NCBI GenBank assembly: GCA_025453505.1
Contig: JALOQG010000019.1
Span: 1 to 21,629 of the forward strand
Direction: 5' to 3'
From: Myxococcota bacterium
GTDB taxonomy: Bacteria; Myxococcota_A; UBA9160; PR03
Length of the DNA stretch: 21,629 bases
Position 1 is the stretch's first letter. Each line of letters begins with the position of its first letter. The notes under the pieces are model-generated. The model saw only the letters and a program-made list of their open reading frames with translations. It searched no databases and had not been told where the DNA came from. Below are positions 1 through 6,857 of this stretch, one piece after another. The position numbers were made by a program, and so were the translations under genes.

Positions 1-99
1 CGTCCCGGATCTGCGACTCCGGTGTCCGAAGCCGGGCTTCCAACCTCGACTGGATCGGTCGACTACATCGGGCGGCACATGGCGACGAAGAGGACGGGC

Positions 100-939
100 A
101 TGGGACGGGGACCGATGGTTCGCGTTCGCCGCCTCCGCGGCGACGATCCGCACGCCGAGCGTCGCGAGGCGTTGGCGGCCGTGACTCCGTACCTGAGCCT
201 GGTGCGCGCACCGATGTATCCGGCCGCGCGGACGCCTTCGGCGAAGGAGCTGGTGGTCGCGACGTACAACGTCCACCGCTGGACGGGCACCGCGGGTACG
301 AGCCGCACGCCGGATCCCGAGCGCGCGTCCTTCGTGATCTCGGAACTGGGCGCGGACGTGCTCGCGCTCCAGGAGGTGATCCGGCCGTTCGCGGGCGAAG
401 ACCCGCTGGTGCGGCTGGCCGACCAGCTCCGGCTGCACGTCGCATTCGTCGCGACGCGCATCCACCGCCAGGGTGAACTCGGCAACGCGATCCTCTCGCG
501 CTGGCCGATCGCGAGCGCGTCGCTGCTCGACCTGAACTTCTCGCGCATCGAACGGCGCACCGCGGTCGCCGCGCAGCTCAGCTCCGACGCGGGGCCGCTC
601 TCGCTGATCGCGACGCATCTCGCGCTCGTCGATCGCACGCGTCACCGTCAGGTGCGCCACCTGCTCGATCACCCGCAGCTCCAGGGGCCGGTGATCCTGC
701 TCGGCGACATGAACATGTGGCGCACCAACGACAAGGCCAATCGCGCGCTCGAGGCGGAGCTGCCGACGCACTCCGAGATCGACTGGCCCGCGAGCTTCCC
801 GGCCGCGCGCCCCGTGCTCGCGCTCGACCGCATCTACGCGCGCGGCGCCAAGGTTCTCGAGGTGCGCTCGCACCAGAGTCCCGCGGCGAAGCGCGCTTCG
901 GATCACCTGCCGGTGATCGCGCGGGTCGCGCTGCTCTAG
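100..939 (+). CDS. Endonuclease/exonuclease/phosphatase (EEP) family protein
   Basis: A metal-dependent phosphoesterase of the EEP (DNase I-like) fold. The visible family motifs in order are ATYNVHRWTG (metal/active-site Asn), LQEV (metal-binding Glu), the internal THLAL strand, LGDMNMW (catalytic Asp/Asn pair) and the C-terminal SDHLPV (catalytic Asp-His). The WPLLALDRI-like stretch (here PVLALDRIYARG) is typical of the EEP subgroup that often lies beside cardiolipin synthase/phospholipase D genes, so a phospholipid or phosphodiester substrate is as likely as DNA; the real substrate cannot be read from sequence. I chose ATG 100 because AAGAGG lies six bases upstream; GTG 22, ATG 79 and ATG 115 are in-frame alternatives, and GTG 22 would give 305 residues. 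No signal peptide is visible, so it is probably cytoplasmic. The gene may be preceded by partners outside the window. It ends 13 bases from the convergent lipoprotein gene. Confidence 0.9.
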   Translation: MGRGPMVRVRRLRGDDPHAERREALAAVTPYLSLVRAPMYPAARTPSAKELVVATYNVHRWTGTAGTSRTPDPERASFVISELGADVLALQEVIRPFAGEDPLVRLADQLRLHVAFVATRIHRQGELGNAILSRWPIASASLLDLNFSRIERRTAVAAQLSSDAGPLSLIATHLALVDRTRHRQVRHLLDHPQLQGPVILLGDMNMWRTNDKANRALEAELPTHSEIDWPASFPAARPVLALDRIYARGAKVLEVRSHQSPAAKRASDHLPVIARVALL

Positions 940-952
940 TGCTTCGCCTCGG

Positions 953-1324
953 TCAGCGGGGCTCGATGCTCCGGACGACGTCGCCGCGCACGCGCCAGCC
1001 TTCCTGGCCGTAGAGGAACGGGACGAACACCCACCAGTGTTCGACGTCGACGTCCACGAGCAGGTTGCCGCCGCCGCGGCGCAGGGCGCCGTCCACGGCG
1101 TCCTGCAGCGTCGGAGCGTCCGTGTTGGTCGGGATCCAGAGGATCGTGTGCGAGCGCACTTCGGACGCGACGTCCGGCACGACGCGCGAGCCTTCGAGCG
1201 GGTAGCCGAGCGCCGGAACCGGCTGGCTCGAGAGCGCCGCGAAGCGGAACCGTTCGGTGGCGCAGCCGCCCGCCGCGACGAGCAGCAGCACGAGACCGAC
1301 GCGAGCGAGCGCGCGCGGTCTCAC
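953..1324 (-). CDS. Small putative lipoprotein, paralogue of its upstream neighbour
   Basis: A 123-residue protein of unknown function. It begins with a lipoprotein signal (hydrophobic LVLLLVAAGGC, lipidated Cys at about residue 21), so the mature chain should be anchored in the envelope. The rest carries a 'hTxxLWhPTxxxPTLxDAVDxALxRGGGxLLVDVxVxxxWW' core that is repeated, more divergently, in the neighbouring gene at 1321-1695. The GTG start was chosen because it overlaps the upstream stop as GTGA and puts the signal peptide at the N-terminus; the open frame continues much further upstream but there it is only the Arg-rich shadow of the neighbour. Two Trp-rich strands near the C-terminus (HWWVFVPFLYGQEGW) suggest a beta-rich domain. 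I do not recognise a named family. Confidence 0.82.
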   Translation of the reverse strand: MRPRALARVGLVLLLVAAGGCATERFRFAALSSQPVPALGYPLEGSRVVPDVASEVRSHTILWIPTNTDAPTLQDAVDGALRRGGGNLLVDVDVEHWWVFVPFLYGQEGWRVRGDVVRSIEPR

Positions 1325-1695
1325 GGCGCCTCCGGGAGATCGACCACGTTGCCGCGCACCGTGATCGTCTCGACGCCGCCGAGCAGCCACCAGCGGGTCG
1401 TCGTCACCTGCGCGCGCGTGAGTACGTCGCCGCGGCCGCGCGCGAGCGCGTCCTCGACGGCGAGCTCGAGGCTCGGTCCCGCGAAGGTCGGAAAGAAGAG
1501 GATGCTCGTGACGCCGGTGTGCGAGCCTTCGACGTCGCGCATGGCGGGCAGCTTCACGATCTCGACGTTCTGCACGTCGAGCTGGACCGGCTGCGTCGCG
1601 GCGAGCGTGACGAGACCCTGATCCGTGATGCAGCCGGGAAGCAGCGCGAGCGCGAGAAGCGCCGCGACGCACACGCGATCGAGACGCAGGCTCAA
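1321..1695 (-). CDS. Small putative lipoprotein (first gene of a paralogous pair)
   Basis: A 124-residue envelope lipoprotein of unknown function. The signal peptide ends in ALALLPGC, giving a lipid-modified Cys at residue 22. The mature part has the same layout as the next gene: GVTSILFFPTFAGPSLELAVEDALARGRGDVLT, then a Trp-Trp strand and a terminal TVRGNVVDL. The start is TTG at 1695, supported by a run of six G about nine bases upstream and by a TAGACT box (1723-1728, minus strand) at a sensible promoter distance. No ATG or GTG gives a complete signal peptide. It overlaps the next gene by four bases, so the two are expected to be translated together. Tandem duplication followed by divergence is the simplest history. 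Confidence 0.82.
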   Translation of the reverse strand: MSLRLDRVCVAALLALALLPGCITDQGLVTLAATQPVQLDVQNVEIVKLPAMRDVEGSHTGVTSILFFPTFAGPSLELAVEDALARGRGDVLTRAQVTTTRWWLLGGVETITVRGNVVDLPEAP

Positions 1696-1722
1696 CGGAT
1701 GATTCCCCCCGGCACGCGGGGC

Positions 1723-1728
1723 AGTCTA
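1723..1728 (-). promoter_or_regulatory. Putative -10 box TAGACT for the lipoprotein pair
   Basis: The minus strand reads CTAGACT 27 bases before the TTG start of the first lipoprotein gene, leaving a short leader that contains the G-rich ribosome-binding site. The same TAGnCT hexamer lies upstream of four other genes in the window. No good -35 element is visible, so this is a pattern-based call only. Confidence 0.4.
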
Positions 1729-1741
1729 GTCGCCGCGCGCA

Positions 1742-2461
1742 TCACGGCGCCAGCGACCACGTGACCGACACGTTCGCCTCGAGATCGACTTCGCCGGGCG
1801 CGATCGGCGGCGCGGACGCGGCCTCCATCCGGTACGCGACCGGACCCGGCCCCGGCGCGCCGCCCGTCTCGTCGATCCGGACGACGCGACCGAGCGCGAC
1901 GCCGGCCTCCTTCGCGAAGAGTTCCGCGCGCCGGCGCGCATCGGCGACGGCGCGCTTGCGCGCTTCGTCGAGGAGCGGCGCCGGTTCCGCGATCCCGAAC
2001 GAGACGCCGCCGAGTTCGTTTGCGCCCGCTGCGACGAGCGCATCGATCACGCCGCCGACGCGATCGACGCCACGCACCTCGACCCTGACCTGGTTCGCGG
2101 CGCGGTAGCCGGTGATCGCGGGCATGCGGCCGGGACGCGCCGAGACGGAGTCCACGTACACGGGACTGACGTCGAAGCGGCTGGTCTGCACGAACCTGCG
2201 CTCGATGCCCGCGGCGTCGAGCGCCGCGATCACCTTCTGCATGGCGTCGGTGTTCGCGCGCACCGCGTCCGCCGCTCGCGCGGCCTCGGTGACGACACCG
2301 GCCGAGACGTTCGCGAGATCGGGCGTCGCCTGAACGCGACCACTGCCCGTGACGGTGATCGACGGCGTCGCGGCGTCCTGCGCCGCGGCGTTCGTCGCGC
2401 CGGCGAGGCAGAGCGCGGCTCCGAGCGCGAGAGCCGGAATGCGGGCTCGAGTGAGCGACAA
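1742..2461 (-). CDS. Secreted SIMPL-domain (DUF541, YggE-like) protein
   Basis: A 239-residue SIMPL-domain protein. After a Sec signal peptide (about residues 1-27, ending GATNAAAQ) the chain opens with PSITVTGSGRVQATPDLANVSAGV, the hallmark first strands of the YggE/BP26 family, followed by the long helix with EAARAADAVRANTDAMQKVIAAL and the GIERRFVQTSRFDVSPVY segment. BP26-type proteins assemble into periplasmic or outer-membrane oligomers; in E. coli YggE is tied to oxidative stress, but the molecular role is not settled. I prefer the TTG start at 2461: AGGAGG lies exactly eight bases upstream. ATG 2482 would add seven residues (MAQEESR) and has no ribosome-binding site. No gene is coupled to it; it is separated from the lipoprotein pair by a 46-base gap and probably has its own promoter. 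Confidence 0.92.
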   Translation of the reverse strand: MSLTRARIPALALGAALCLAGATNAAAQDAATPSITVTGSGRVQATPDLANVSAGVVTEAARAADAVRANTDAMQKVIAALDAAGIERRFVQTSRFDVSPVYVDSVSARPGRMPAITGYRAANQVRVEVRGVDRVGGVIDALVAAGANELGGVSFGIAEPAPLLDEARKRAVADARRRAELFAKEAGVALGRVVRIDETGGAPGPGPVAYRMEAASAPPIAPGEVDLEANVSVTWSLAP

Positions 2462-2538
2462 GCGACTTTCCTCCTGCGCCATGGAACCAGAGCGGACCGG
2501 ATCCGTCACGCGCGCTTGCCGCGCGCGGGCGCGACGGG

Positions 2539-2551
2539 GACAATGCCCAGC
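2539..2551 (+). promoter_or_regulatory. Putative -10 box close to the start codon (leaderless start)
   Basis: GACAAT (2539-2544) is followed by seven bases and then the ATG at 2552. This spacing would put the first transcribed base at or next to the start codon. The same arrangement is seen before the Fur and mlaE genes. An overlapping weak G-rich ribosome-binding site (GGGGA) is the alternative reading. Confidence 0.3.
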
Positions 2552-2890
2552 ATGACGCGCCTTTCGACCGCCGTCGCCGCGTTGCTCCTCGTGATCGTGC
2601 TGCCCGCGTGTGCGTCGCTCGAGGCCTCGCAGCTCTATCGCAGCGGCACCGCCGCGCTCGATCGCGGCGATGCCGCGCGCGCGGTCGCGGATCTCGAGCG
2701 TGCCGCGGCACTCGCGCCGGACGCGGCGCACATCCAGAATCATCTCGGCATCGCGTACGAACAGGCCGGGCGCCGCGACGCCGCGGTCCGCGCCTACGAG
2801 CGGGCCGTCGCACTCGATTGCGAGAACGAATCCGCGCAGGCGAACCTCGCGAAGGCCAAGGCCGTGCCGGCCGAGGCGCCGCTCCCGTGA
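2552..2890 (+). CDS. Small TPR-repeat lipoprotein
   Basis: A 112-residue lipoprotein: signal peptide with lipobox VLPAC (Cys20), then two tetratricopeptide repeats at about residues 23-56 and 57-90 (YRSGTAALDRGD and LGIAYEQAGRRDAAVRAYERAVALD are typical TPR helices). Small TPR lipoproteins of this sort act as scaffolds in envelope complexes (PilF/PilW- or NlpI-like), but which complex is not shown by the sequence. ATG 2552 was chosen because it puts the signal peptide at the N-terminus; ATG 2543 is three codons upstream. It ends with TGA overlapping the GTG of the next gene (GTGA), so the pair is translationally coupled. A -10-like GACAAT lies seven bases before the start codon. Confidence 0.85.
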   Translation: MTRLSTAVAALLLVIVLPACASLEASQLYRSGTAALDRGDAARAVADLERAAALAPDAAHIQNHLGIAYEQAGRRDAAVRAYERAVALDCENESAQANLAKAKAVPAEAPLP

Positions 2891-3387
2891 GCGGCGACGA
2901 CGATCGCGACGAACGCCCGCGCCTTTCGTGGAGCGAACTCGACAAACGCCGCGGCAAGCCGCGCCCGAGCGCGCCCGAACGCGGGCCGCGCGGCGCCGCC
3001 GCCGAAGCGCTCTCGCGCAGCGCCACCCAGTCCTATCTGAAGAAGCTCGACTCGCAGCTCTTCGCGAAGAGCGGCAAGGGCGGGGCGCCGTCCGCACGGC
3101 TGGCGGACGCGGTCCGCGATGCGCTCGGAACGCCGGGTCTCGACGCCGCGGCCCGCGCGTATCTCGAAGAGATCGGACCCCCGCGCGAGGCGGCGCTCGT
3201 CGCGGCGTTCCTCGACACACGCGATCGGGCGCTGCAGCTCGCGGCCCTCGCAGCGTGGGCCGAGGAACTCGCGGCTGGCCGCGCGCATCCGACGCCGGGG
3301 CTGCGCGCCCAGCTCCGCACGCTCGCGGAAGGCGCCGACGACGAGCTGGCCGAACGTGCGGAAGAGATTCTCGCAATGCGCCGATGA
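2887..3387 (+). CDS. Conserved hypothetical protein
   Basis: A 166-residue, probably soluble protein with no signal peptide. The first 45 residues are charged and likely disordered (GDDDRDERPRLSWSELDKRR with Arg/Pro-rich continuation). A short motif SYLKKLDSQLF follows, then an Ala/Leu-rich, all-helical C-terminal half that looks like HEAT/ARM-type helical pairs (for example AARAYLEEIGPPREAALVAAFLD). The family is not one I can name and no catalytic motif is visible. GTG 2887 overlaps the stop of the TPR lipoprotein as GTGA and was preferred over the longer Arg-rich open frame upstream, which is a shadow of that gene. Coupling to a TPR lipoprotein and position just before a fur gene suggest a scaffold or regulatory role, but this is inference. 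Confidence 0.8.
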   Translation: MSGDDDRDERPRLSWSELDKRRGKPRPSAPERGPRGAAAEALSRSATQSYLKKLDSQLFAKSGKGGAPSARLADAVRDALGTPGLDAAARAYLEEIGPPREAALVAAFLDTRDRALQLAALAAWAEELAAGRAHPTPGLRAQLRTLAEGADDELAERAEEILAMRR

Positions 3388-3397
3388 GAGACGAGGC

Positions 3398-3409
3398 TAG
3401 ACTCGCCGC
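3398..3409 (+). promoter_or_regulatory. Putative -10 box TAGACT directly before the fur start codon
   Basis: TAGACT at 3398-3403 is followed by CGCCGC and the ATG at 3410. With normal -10 to start-site spacing, transcription would begin at the start codon, giving a leaderless fur mRNA. No Shine-Dalgarno sequence exists in this stretch, which fits. The box lies in the 22-base gap after the hypothetical gene. Confidence 0.45.
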
Positions 3410-3841
3410 ATGCCGCACGAGGTCGAACGCGAGGCCCTGAGCCGCTATCTCGAGGATCACAAGCTCAAGCAGACCAAGCAGCGCGAGGCGATTCTCGACG
3501 TGTTCCTCGAGGTGACCGGACACATCTCGGGCGACGAGCTGTTCCGGCGCGTGCGCGAGCGCCATCCGCACATCGGATTCACCACCGTCTACCGGACGAT
3601 GAAGATCTTCTGCGAGGCCGGCCTCGCGATCGAGCGCACCTTCGAGGACGGACTGACCCGCTACGAGATCCCGCACGAGCACCACGACCACCTCGTGTGC
3701 GTGCGCTGCGGGCGCATCGTCGAGTTCGAGTGCTCGATGATCGAGTCCGCGCAGGACCGCATCGCCGACGAGTACGGCTTCCGCCTGCTGCGCCATCGCC
3801 ACGAGCTCTACGGCCACTGCACGGATTGCCAGGGCCGCTGA
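3410..3841 (+). CDS. fur: Fur-family metal-responsive transcriptional regulator
   Basis: A 143-residue Fur-family repressor with both domains complete. The N-terminal winged helix holds the recognition helix GFTTVYRTM at residues 56-64. The C-terminal dimerisation domain carries the metal ligands HHDH (91-94), the structural zinc pairs C97/C100 and C137/C140, and an EFE segment after the first CxxC. His38 and the acidic residues near 79-80 match positions of the second Fur site. The HEHHDHLVCVRCGRIVEF run is closest to ferric uptake regulators, but PerR or Zur cannot be excluded from sequence. It would bind DNA as a dimer when loaded with metal and repress uptake genes. No uptake genes are nearby, so its targets lie elsewhere. 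A TAGACT box six bases before the ATG and the absence of a ribosome-binding site suggest a leaderless transcript. Confidence 0.93.
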   Translation: MPHEVEREALSRYLEDHKLKQTKQREAILDVFLEVTGHISGDELFRRVRERHPHIGFTTVYRTMKIFCEAGLAIERTFEDGLTRYEIPHEHHDHLVCVRCGRIVEFECSMIESAQDRIADEYGFRLLRHRHELYGHCTDCQGR

Positions 3842-4000
3842 GCGGCCGATCCGGCCCGCTGGCGGCGTCGCGCTGCACTCGGCGTACGAGAACTACGCCT
3901 TCGCTCGCGCTCCTTGCCAGCGAACCGGCTCGACCGCTCAGCGGCGGATCATGAGGTGGGACGTTCGGCTGCGTCGTGTGGGCGCGGCATACTCGGCCGC
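3842..4000. other. Intergenic region between fur and the Mla operon
   Basis: A 159-base gap. Its only clear signal is CATACT at 3988-3993, seven bases before the GTG start of the STAS-MlaE gene and a candidate -10 box. No terminator hairpin with a T-tract is visible after fur. In-frame codons run upstream from 4001 to 3914, but this extension would precede the STAS domain with a non-conserved, low-complexity tail. Confidence 0.4.
3988..4000 (+). promoter_or_regulatory. Putative -10 box close to the mlaE start codon (leaderless start)
   Basis: CATACT (3988-3993) lies seven bases upstream of GTG 4001, with no Shine-Dalgarno sequence between. The same geometry is seen at the TPR lipoprotein and fur genes. 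This would drive the four-gene Mla-type operon. Confidence 0.35.
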
Positions 4001-5137
4001 GTGACGCAGCCCGTATCCACCGCATCGGCCGATCCGGCGCTTCGCATCGAACGCACGCGGGACGGCGTGCGCTTCGTCGTGCGCGGCCGGCTCGACGTCG
4101 ACGTCACGGGCGCGCACTGGGACGCTGCGATGCGAGCGGCGCGCGCGGCCGGAGGCTCGGTCACGGTGGACACGCGCGAACTCACGTATTGCGACGGCGC
4201 GGGCGCGGCGCTGCTCGGTGCGCTCGAGCGGAGCGCGCGCGAGTCCGGTGCGCGTTTCGCGATCGAGGGTCTGCGCGACGACGTCGCGAAGGTGGTCGCG
4301 CTGGTGCGGCCCGGCGAGCGCGAGCCGGAACCGCCGGCGGCCCGGCCCGGCTTCGTCACGCGCGTCGGCCGCGCGAGCCTCGACGTGTGGGCGTCGCTGC
4401 GCGCACAGGTCGCGTTCCTCGGCGAACTCGTCGCGATGCTCGTCTACACCGCGCGCCGTCCGCGCACGCTGCGCTTTCGCGACGCCATCGTGATCGCCGA
4501 GCGCGCGGGCATCGGGGCCGTGCCGATCGTCCTGCTCGTGGGCTTCCTGCTCGGCCTGATCCTCGCGTTCCAGGGCGCGATCCCGATGCAGCGCTTCGGC
4601 GCGCAGATCTTCGTCGCGGATCTGCTCGGCATCTCGATGCTGCGCGAACTCGGCGCGCTGATGGCCGCGATCCTGCTGACCGCGCGCTCGGGTTCGGCGT
4701 TCGCCGCCGAGATCGGCACGATGAAGCTGAACGAAGAGATCGACGCGCTCTCGACGATGGGTCTCGAGCCGGTGCGCTTCCTCGTCGTGCCGCGCGTGCT
4801 GGCGGCCGTCGCGGTGGTGCCGGCGCTGACGCTGCTCACCAACTTCGCCGCGCTGCTCGGGGGCCTCCTCGTCTTCGTGCAGCTCGGCTTTCCGGCCGTC
4901 ACGTTCGTCAATCGCGTGCTGGCCTCGGTCACGCTGACCGACTTCGCGACGGGCATGGGCAAGGCGGTCGTGTTCGGCGTGCTGGTCGCCGCGGTCGGCT
5001 GTCTGCGCGGCATCCAGACCGGAACGGATGCACAGGCGGTCGGGGCTGCGACGACCAGCGCCGTCGTGTCCGGCATCGTGCTGATCGCCGTCACCGACGG
5101 CATCTTCGCCGTCGTCTTCTACGTGCTGGGGATCTAG
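4001..5137 (+). CDS. mlaE: STAS-MlaE fusion: permease of a lipid-transport ABC system
   Basis: A 378-residue fusion. Residues of about 8-105 form a STAS domain (GVRFVVRGRLDVDVTG and the TYCDGAGAALLGAL loop-helix), equivalent to the separate MlaB protein. After a linker, about residues 125-378 are an MlaE-type inner-membrane permease with several hydrophobic helices and the family signatures FQGAIPMQRFGA, LGALMAAILLTARSGSAFAAEIGTM and EEIDAL. MlaE with the MlaF ATPase and MlaD ring moves phospholipid between inner membrane and periplasmic carriers. Fusion of MlaB-like STAS to MlaE is known in several lineages; it fixes the 1:1 stoichiometry with the permease. The GTG start at 4001 was chosen because the STAS domain follows at once; the frame is open back to 3914. 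MlaF begins two bases after the stop. Confidence 0.93.
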   Translation: MTQPVSTASADPALRIERTRDGVRFVVRGRLDVDVTGAHWDAAMRAARAAGGSVTVDTRELTYCDGAGAALLGALERSARESGARFAIEGLRDDVAKVVALVRPGEREPEPPAARPGFVTRVGRASLDVWASLRAQVAFLGELVAMLVYTARRPRTLRFRDAIVIAERAGIGAVPIVLLVGFLLGLILAFQGAIPMQRFGAQIFVADLLGISMLRELGALMAAILLTARSGSAFAAEIGTMKLNEEIDALSTMGLEPVRFLVVPRVLAAVAVVPALTLLTNFAALLGGLLVFVQLGFPAVTFVNRVLASVTLTDFATGMGKAVVFGVLVAAVGCLRGIQTGTDAQAVGAATTSAVVSGIVLIAVTDGIFAVVFYVLGI

Positions 5138-5139
5138 GC

Positions 5140-5916
5140 GTGACCGCCGGCGACGAGCCGATCATCCGCGTCGAAGAACTGACCGCGAAGTACGGCGAGC
5201 GGCTGATCCTCGATCGCGTCTCGTTCGAGATCCGGCGCGGCGAGGTGTTCGTGATCCTCGGCGGTTCGGGCAGCGGCAAGAGCACGTTGCTCAAGCACAT
5301 GATCGGGCTCTACCCGGCGGCGGGCGGGCACGTCTGGATCGACGGCACCGACATCACGTCGGCGGACGGCGCCGAGCGTCGCGCGGTGTTGCGCAAGTTC
5401 GGCGTGATGTATCAGAGCGGCGCCCTCTTCGGCTCGATGACGCTGCTCGAGAACGTGCGCCTGCCGCTCGAGGAGTTCACCGACCTGCCCGGCGAGGCGA
5501 TGAACGCGATCGCGGCATCGAAGCTGAAGCTCGTGCAGCTCGAGGGCTTCGAACACTTCCACCCGGCGGAGATCTCGGGCGGCATGACGAAACGCGCCGC
5601 GATCGCGCGCGCGATGGCGCTCGATCCGCCCATCCTGTTCCTCGACGAGCCGAGCGCCGGGCTCGACCCGATCACCTCGGCCGAGCTCGACCAGACCATC
5701 CTCACGCTCGCCGGCGCGCTCGGCACGACCTTCGTCGTCGTGACGCACGAATTGTCGAGCATCTACGCCATCGCGGATCGCGTCGTATTGCTCGATCCGC
5801 GCATCCGCGGCATCGCGGCGATCGGCGCGCCCGAAGCGCTGCGCGATCATGCAGAGGACGCGTGGGTGCGGCGTTTCTTCCGGCGCGAGGTCGAACCGAT
5901 GGGAGGCAATCCGTGA
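5140..5916 (+). CDS. mlaF: MlaF-type ABC transporter ATPase
   Basis: A 258-residue nucleotide-binding subunit, the normal size for MlaF. Walker A is GGSGSGKS (residues 41-48), the signature motif is ISGGM (145-149, with the Met typical of MlaF rather than the usual Q), Walker B is FLDEP ending at residue 171, and the switch His is H203 in VVVTHE. The D-loop SAGLDP is intact, so it should hydrolyse ATP. It pairs with the MlaE permease encoded two bases upstream. GTG 5140 is the only start that keeps the first beta strands (IIRVEELTAKYGE) near the N-terminus; the longer frame upstream is the shadow of mlaE. Its TGA overlaps the GTG of the mlaD gene. Confidence 0.95.
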   Translation: MTAGDEPIIRVEELTAKYGERLILDRVSFEIRRGEVFVILGGSGSGKSTLLKHMIGLYPAAGGHVWIDGTDITSADGAERRAVLRKFGVMYQSGALFGSMTLLENVRLPLEEFTDLPGEAMNAIAASKLKLVQLEGFEHFHPAEISGGMTKRAAIARAMALDPPILFLDEPSAGLDPITSAELDQTILTLAGALGTTFVVVTHELSSIYAIADRVVLLDPRIRGIAAIGAPEALRDHAEDAWVRRFFRREVEPMGGNP

Positions 5917-6857
5917 GCCAGGAGGCGCACTACGTCCGGGTCGGAGCGTTCGTGCTCGGCGGCATCGTCGCCACCGTCGCCGGTGCGTTGCTCTTCGGCG
6001 GCGGCCGGCTCTTCGGTCACGCGCCCGTCGTGATCGAGACGGTCTTCGACGAATCCGTGCAGGGACTCGAAGTCGGCTCGCCGGTCAAGCTGAACGGCGT
6101 GCAGCTCGGCACCGTCAAGTGGATCGGCTTCGTCGGCGACCAGTACGTCGTCACCGGCCCGCGGGCGCTCGAGGAGAGCGGGCGCGCGCTGGTGCGCATG
6201 GAGATCACCAATCGCGTCGTCGAGCGGGGGCCCGAGGAGCAGGCGATGAACCTCCAGACGCTGGTCGAGCGCGGCATGCGCATGCGCCTGACGCCGCTCG
6301 GCATCACCGGCACCTCGTTCCTGCAGGCGGAGTTTCTCGATGCGGCGAAGAATCCGCCGATGCAGCTCTCGTTCACGCCGCGCGAGGTCTACGTGCCGTC
6401 GGCGCCGAGCACGATCAACCAGCTTTCGAGCGCGGCCGAACGGCTGATGACGCGCATCGACAAGCTCGACGTCGAGACGCTGCTCACCAACTTCGACAAG
6501 GTGCTCGTCACGGTGAACGACGCGATCGGCGAGGCCGACGTCGGCGGCGCGAGCAAGTCGGTCGTCGAGGTGCTCGCCGATCTGCAGAAGACCAGCGCCG
6601 CCGCGCGTTCGGCGATCACCGGCGCGAATCTCGGCGGCACCACCGCCGAGGCACGCCGCTCGATCGGCGAGCTGACCGCAACGCTCGCGCGCCTGCAGCG
6701 CATCGCCGATGCGAGCGGCGACGATCTCGCCGTCACGCTCGACAACCTGCGCGCCGCCTCCGAGAACCTGCGCGAGATGGCCGAGACCGCGCGCGCGTAT
6801 CCGTCGTTCCTGCTCTTCGGCAAGCCGCCCGAGCCGGTCGCGGAGGACGCTCCGTGA
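5913..6857 (+). CDS. mlaD: MlaD-like MCE-domain protein (lipid-binding subunit)
   Basis: A 314-residue MCE-family protein. One N-terminal membrane helix (about residues 7-30) anchors it in the inner membrane; the MCE domain follows (VIETVFDESVQGLEVGSPVKLNGVQLGTVKWIGF) and ends with the PLGITGTSFLQAEF strand typical of the family. The long C-terminal part (from about residue 175) is helical and heptad-rich, as in longer Mce/Pqi-type proteins that build a tube, and is longer than the about 180-residue E. coli MlaD. MCE rings hold phospholipid on its way between membranes. GTG 5913 overlaps the mlaF stop as GTGA and has GGGAGG six bases upstream. The GTG of the next gene overlaps its TGA in the same way. 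Confidence 0.93.
   Translation: MSQEAHYVRVGAFVLGGIVATVAGALLFGGGRLFGHAPVVIETVFDESVQGLEVGSPVKLNGVQLGTVKWIGFVGDQYVVTGPRALEESGRALVRMEITNRVVERGPEEQAMNLQTLVERGMRMRLTPLGITGTSFLQAEFLDAAKNPPMQLSFTPREVYVPSAPSTINQLSSAAERLMTRIDKLDVETLLTNFDKVLVTVNDAIGEADVGGASKSVVEVLADLQKTSAAARSAITGANLGGTTAEARRSIGELTATLARLQRIADASGDDLAVTLDNLRAASENLREMAETARAYPSFLLFGKPPEPVAEDAP

Noticed and set aside
953..1672. Single 239-residue open frame covering both small lipoproteins on the minus strand
   Set aside because: Its first half is an Arg/Ala-rich shadow of the neighbouring lipoprotein; the lipobox and GTGA overlap show two separate genes.
1742..3817. 691-residue open frame on the minus strand upstream of the SIMPL gene
   Set aside because: Beyond the signal peptide it runs antisense through the TPR, hypothetical and fur genes with biased composition; AGGAGG before TTG 2461 marks the true start.
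3976..5139. Arg-rich N-terminal extension of mlaF
   Set aside because: It is the +1 shadow of the STAS-MlaE gene; MlaF begins at GTG 5140 next to its first beta strand.
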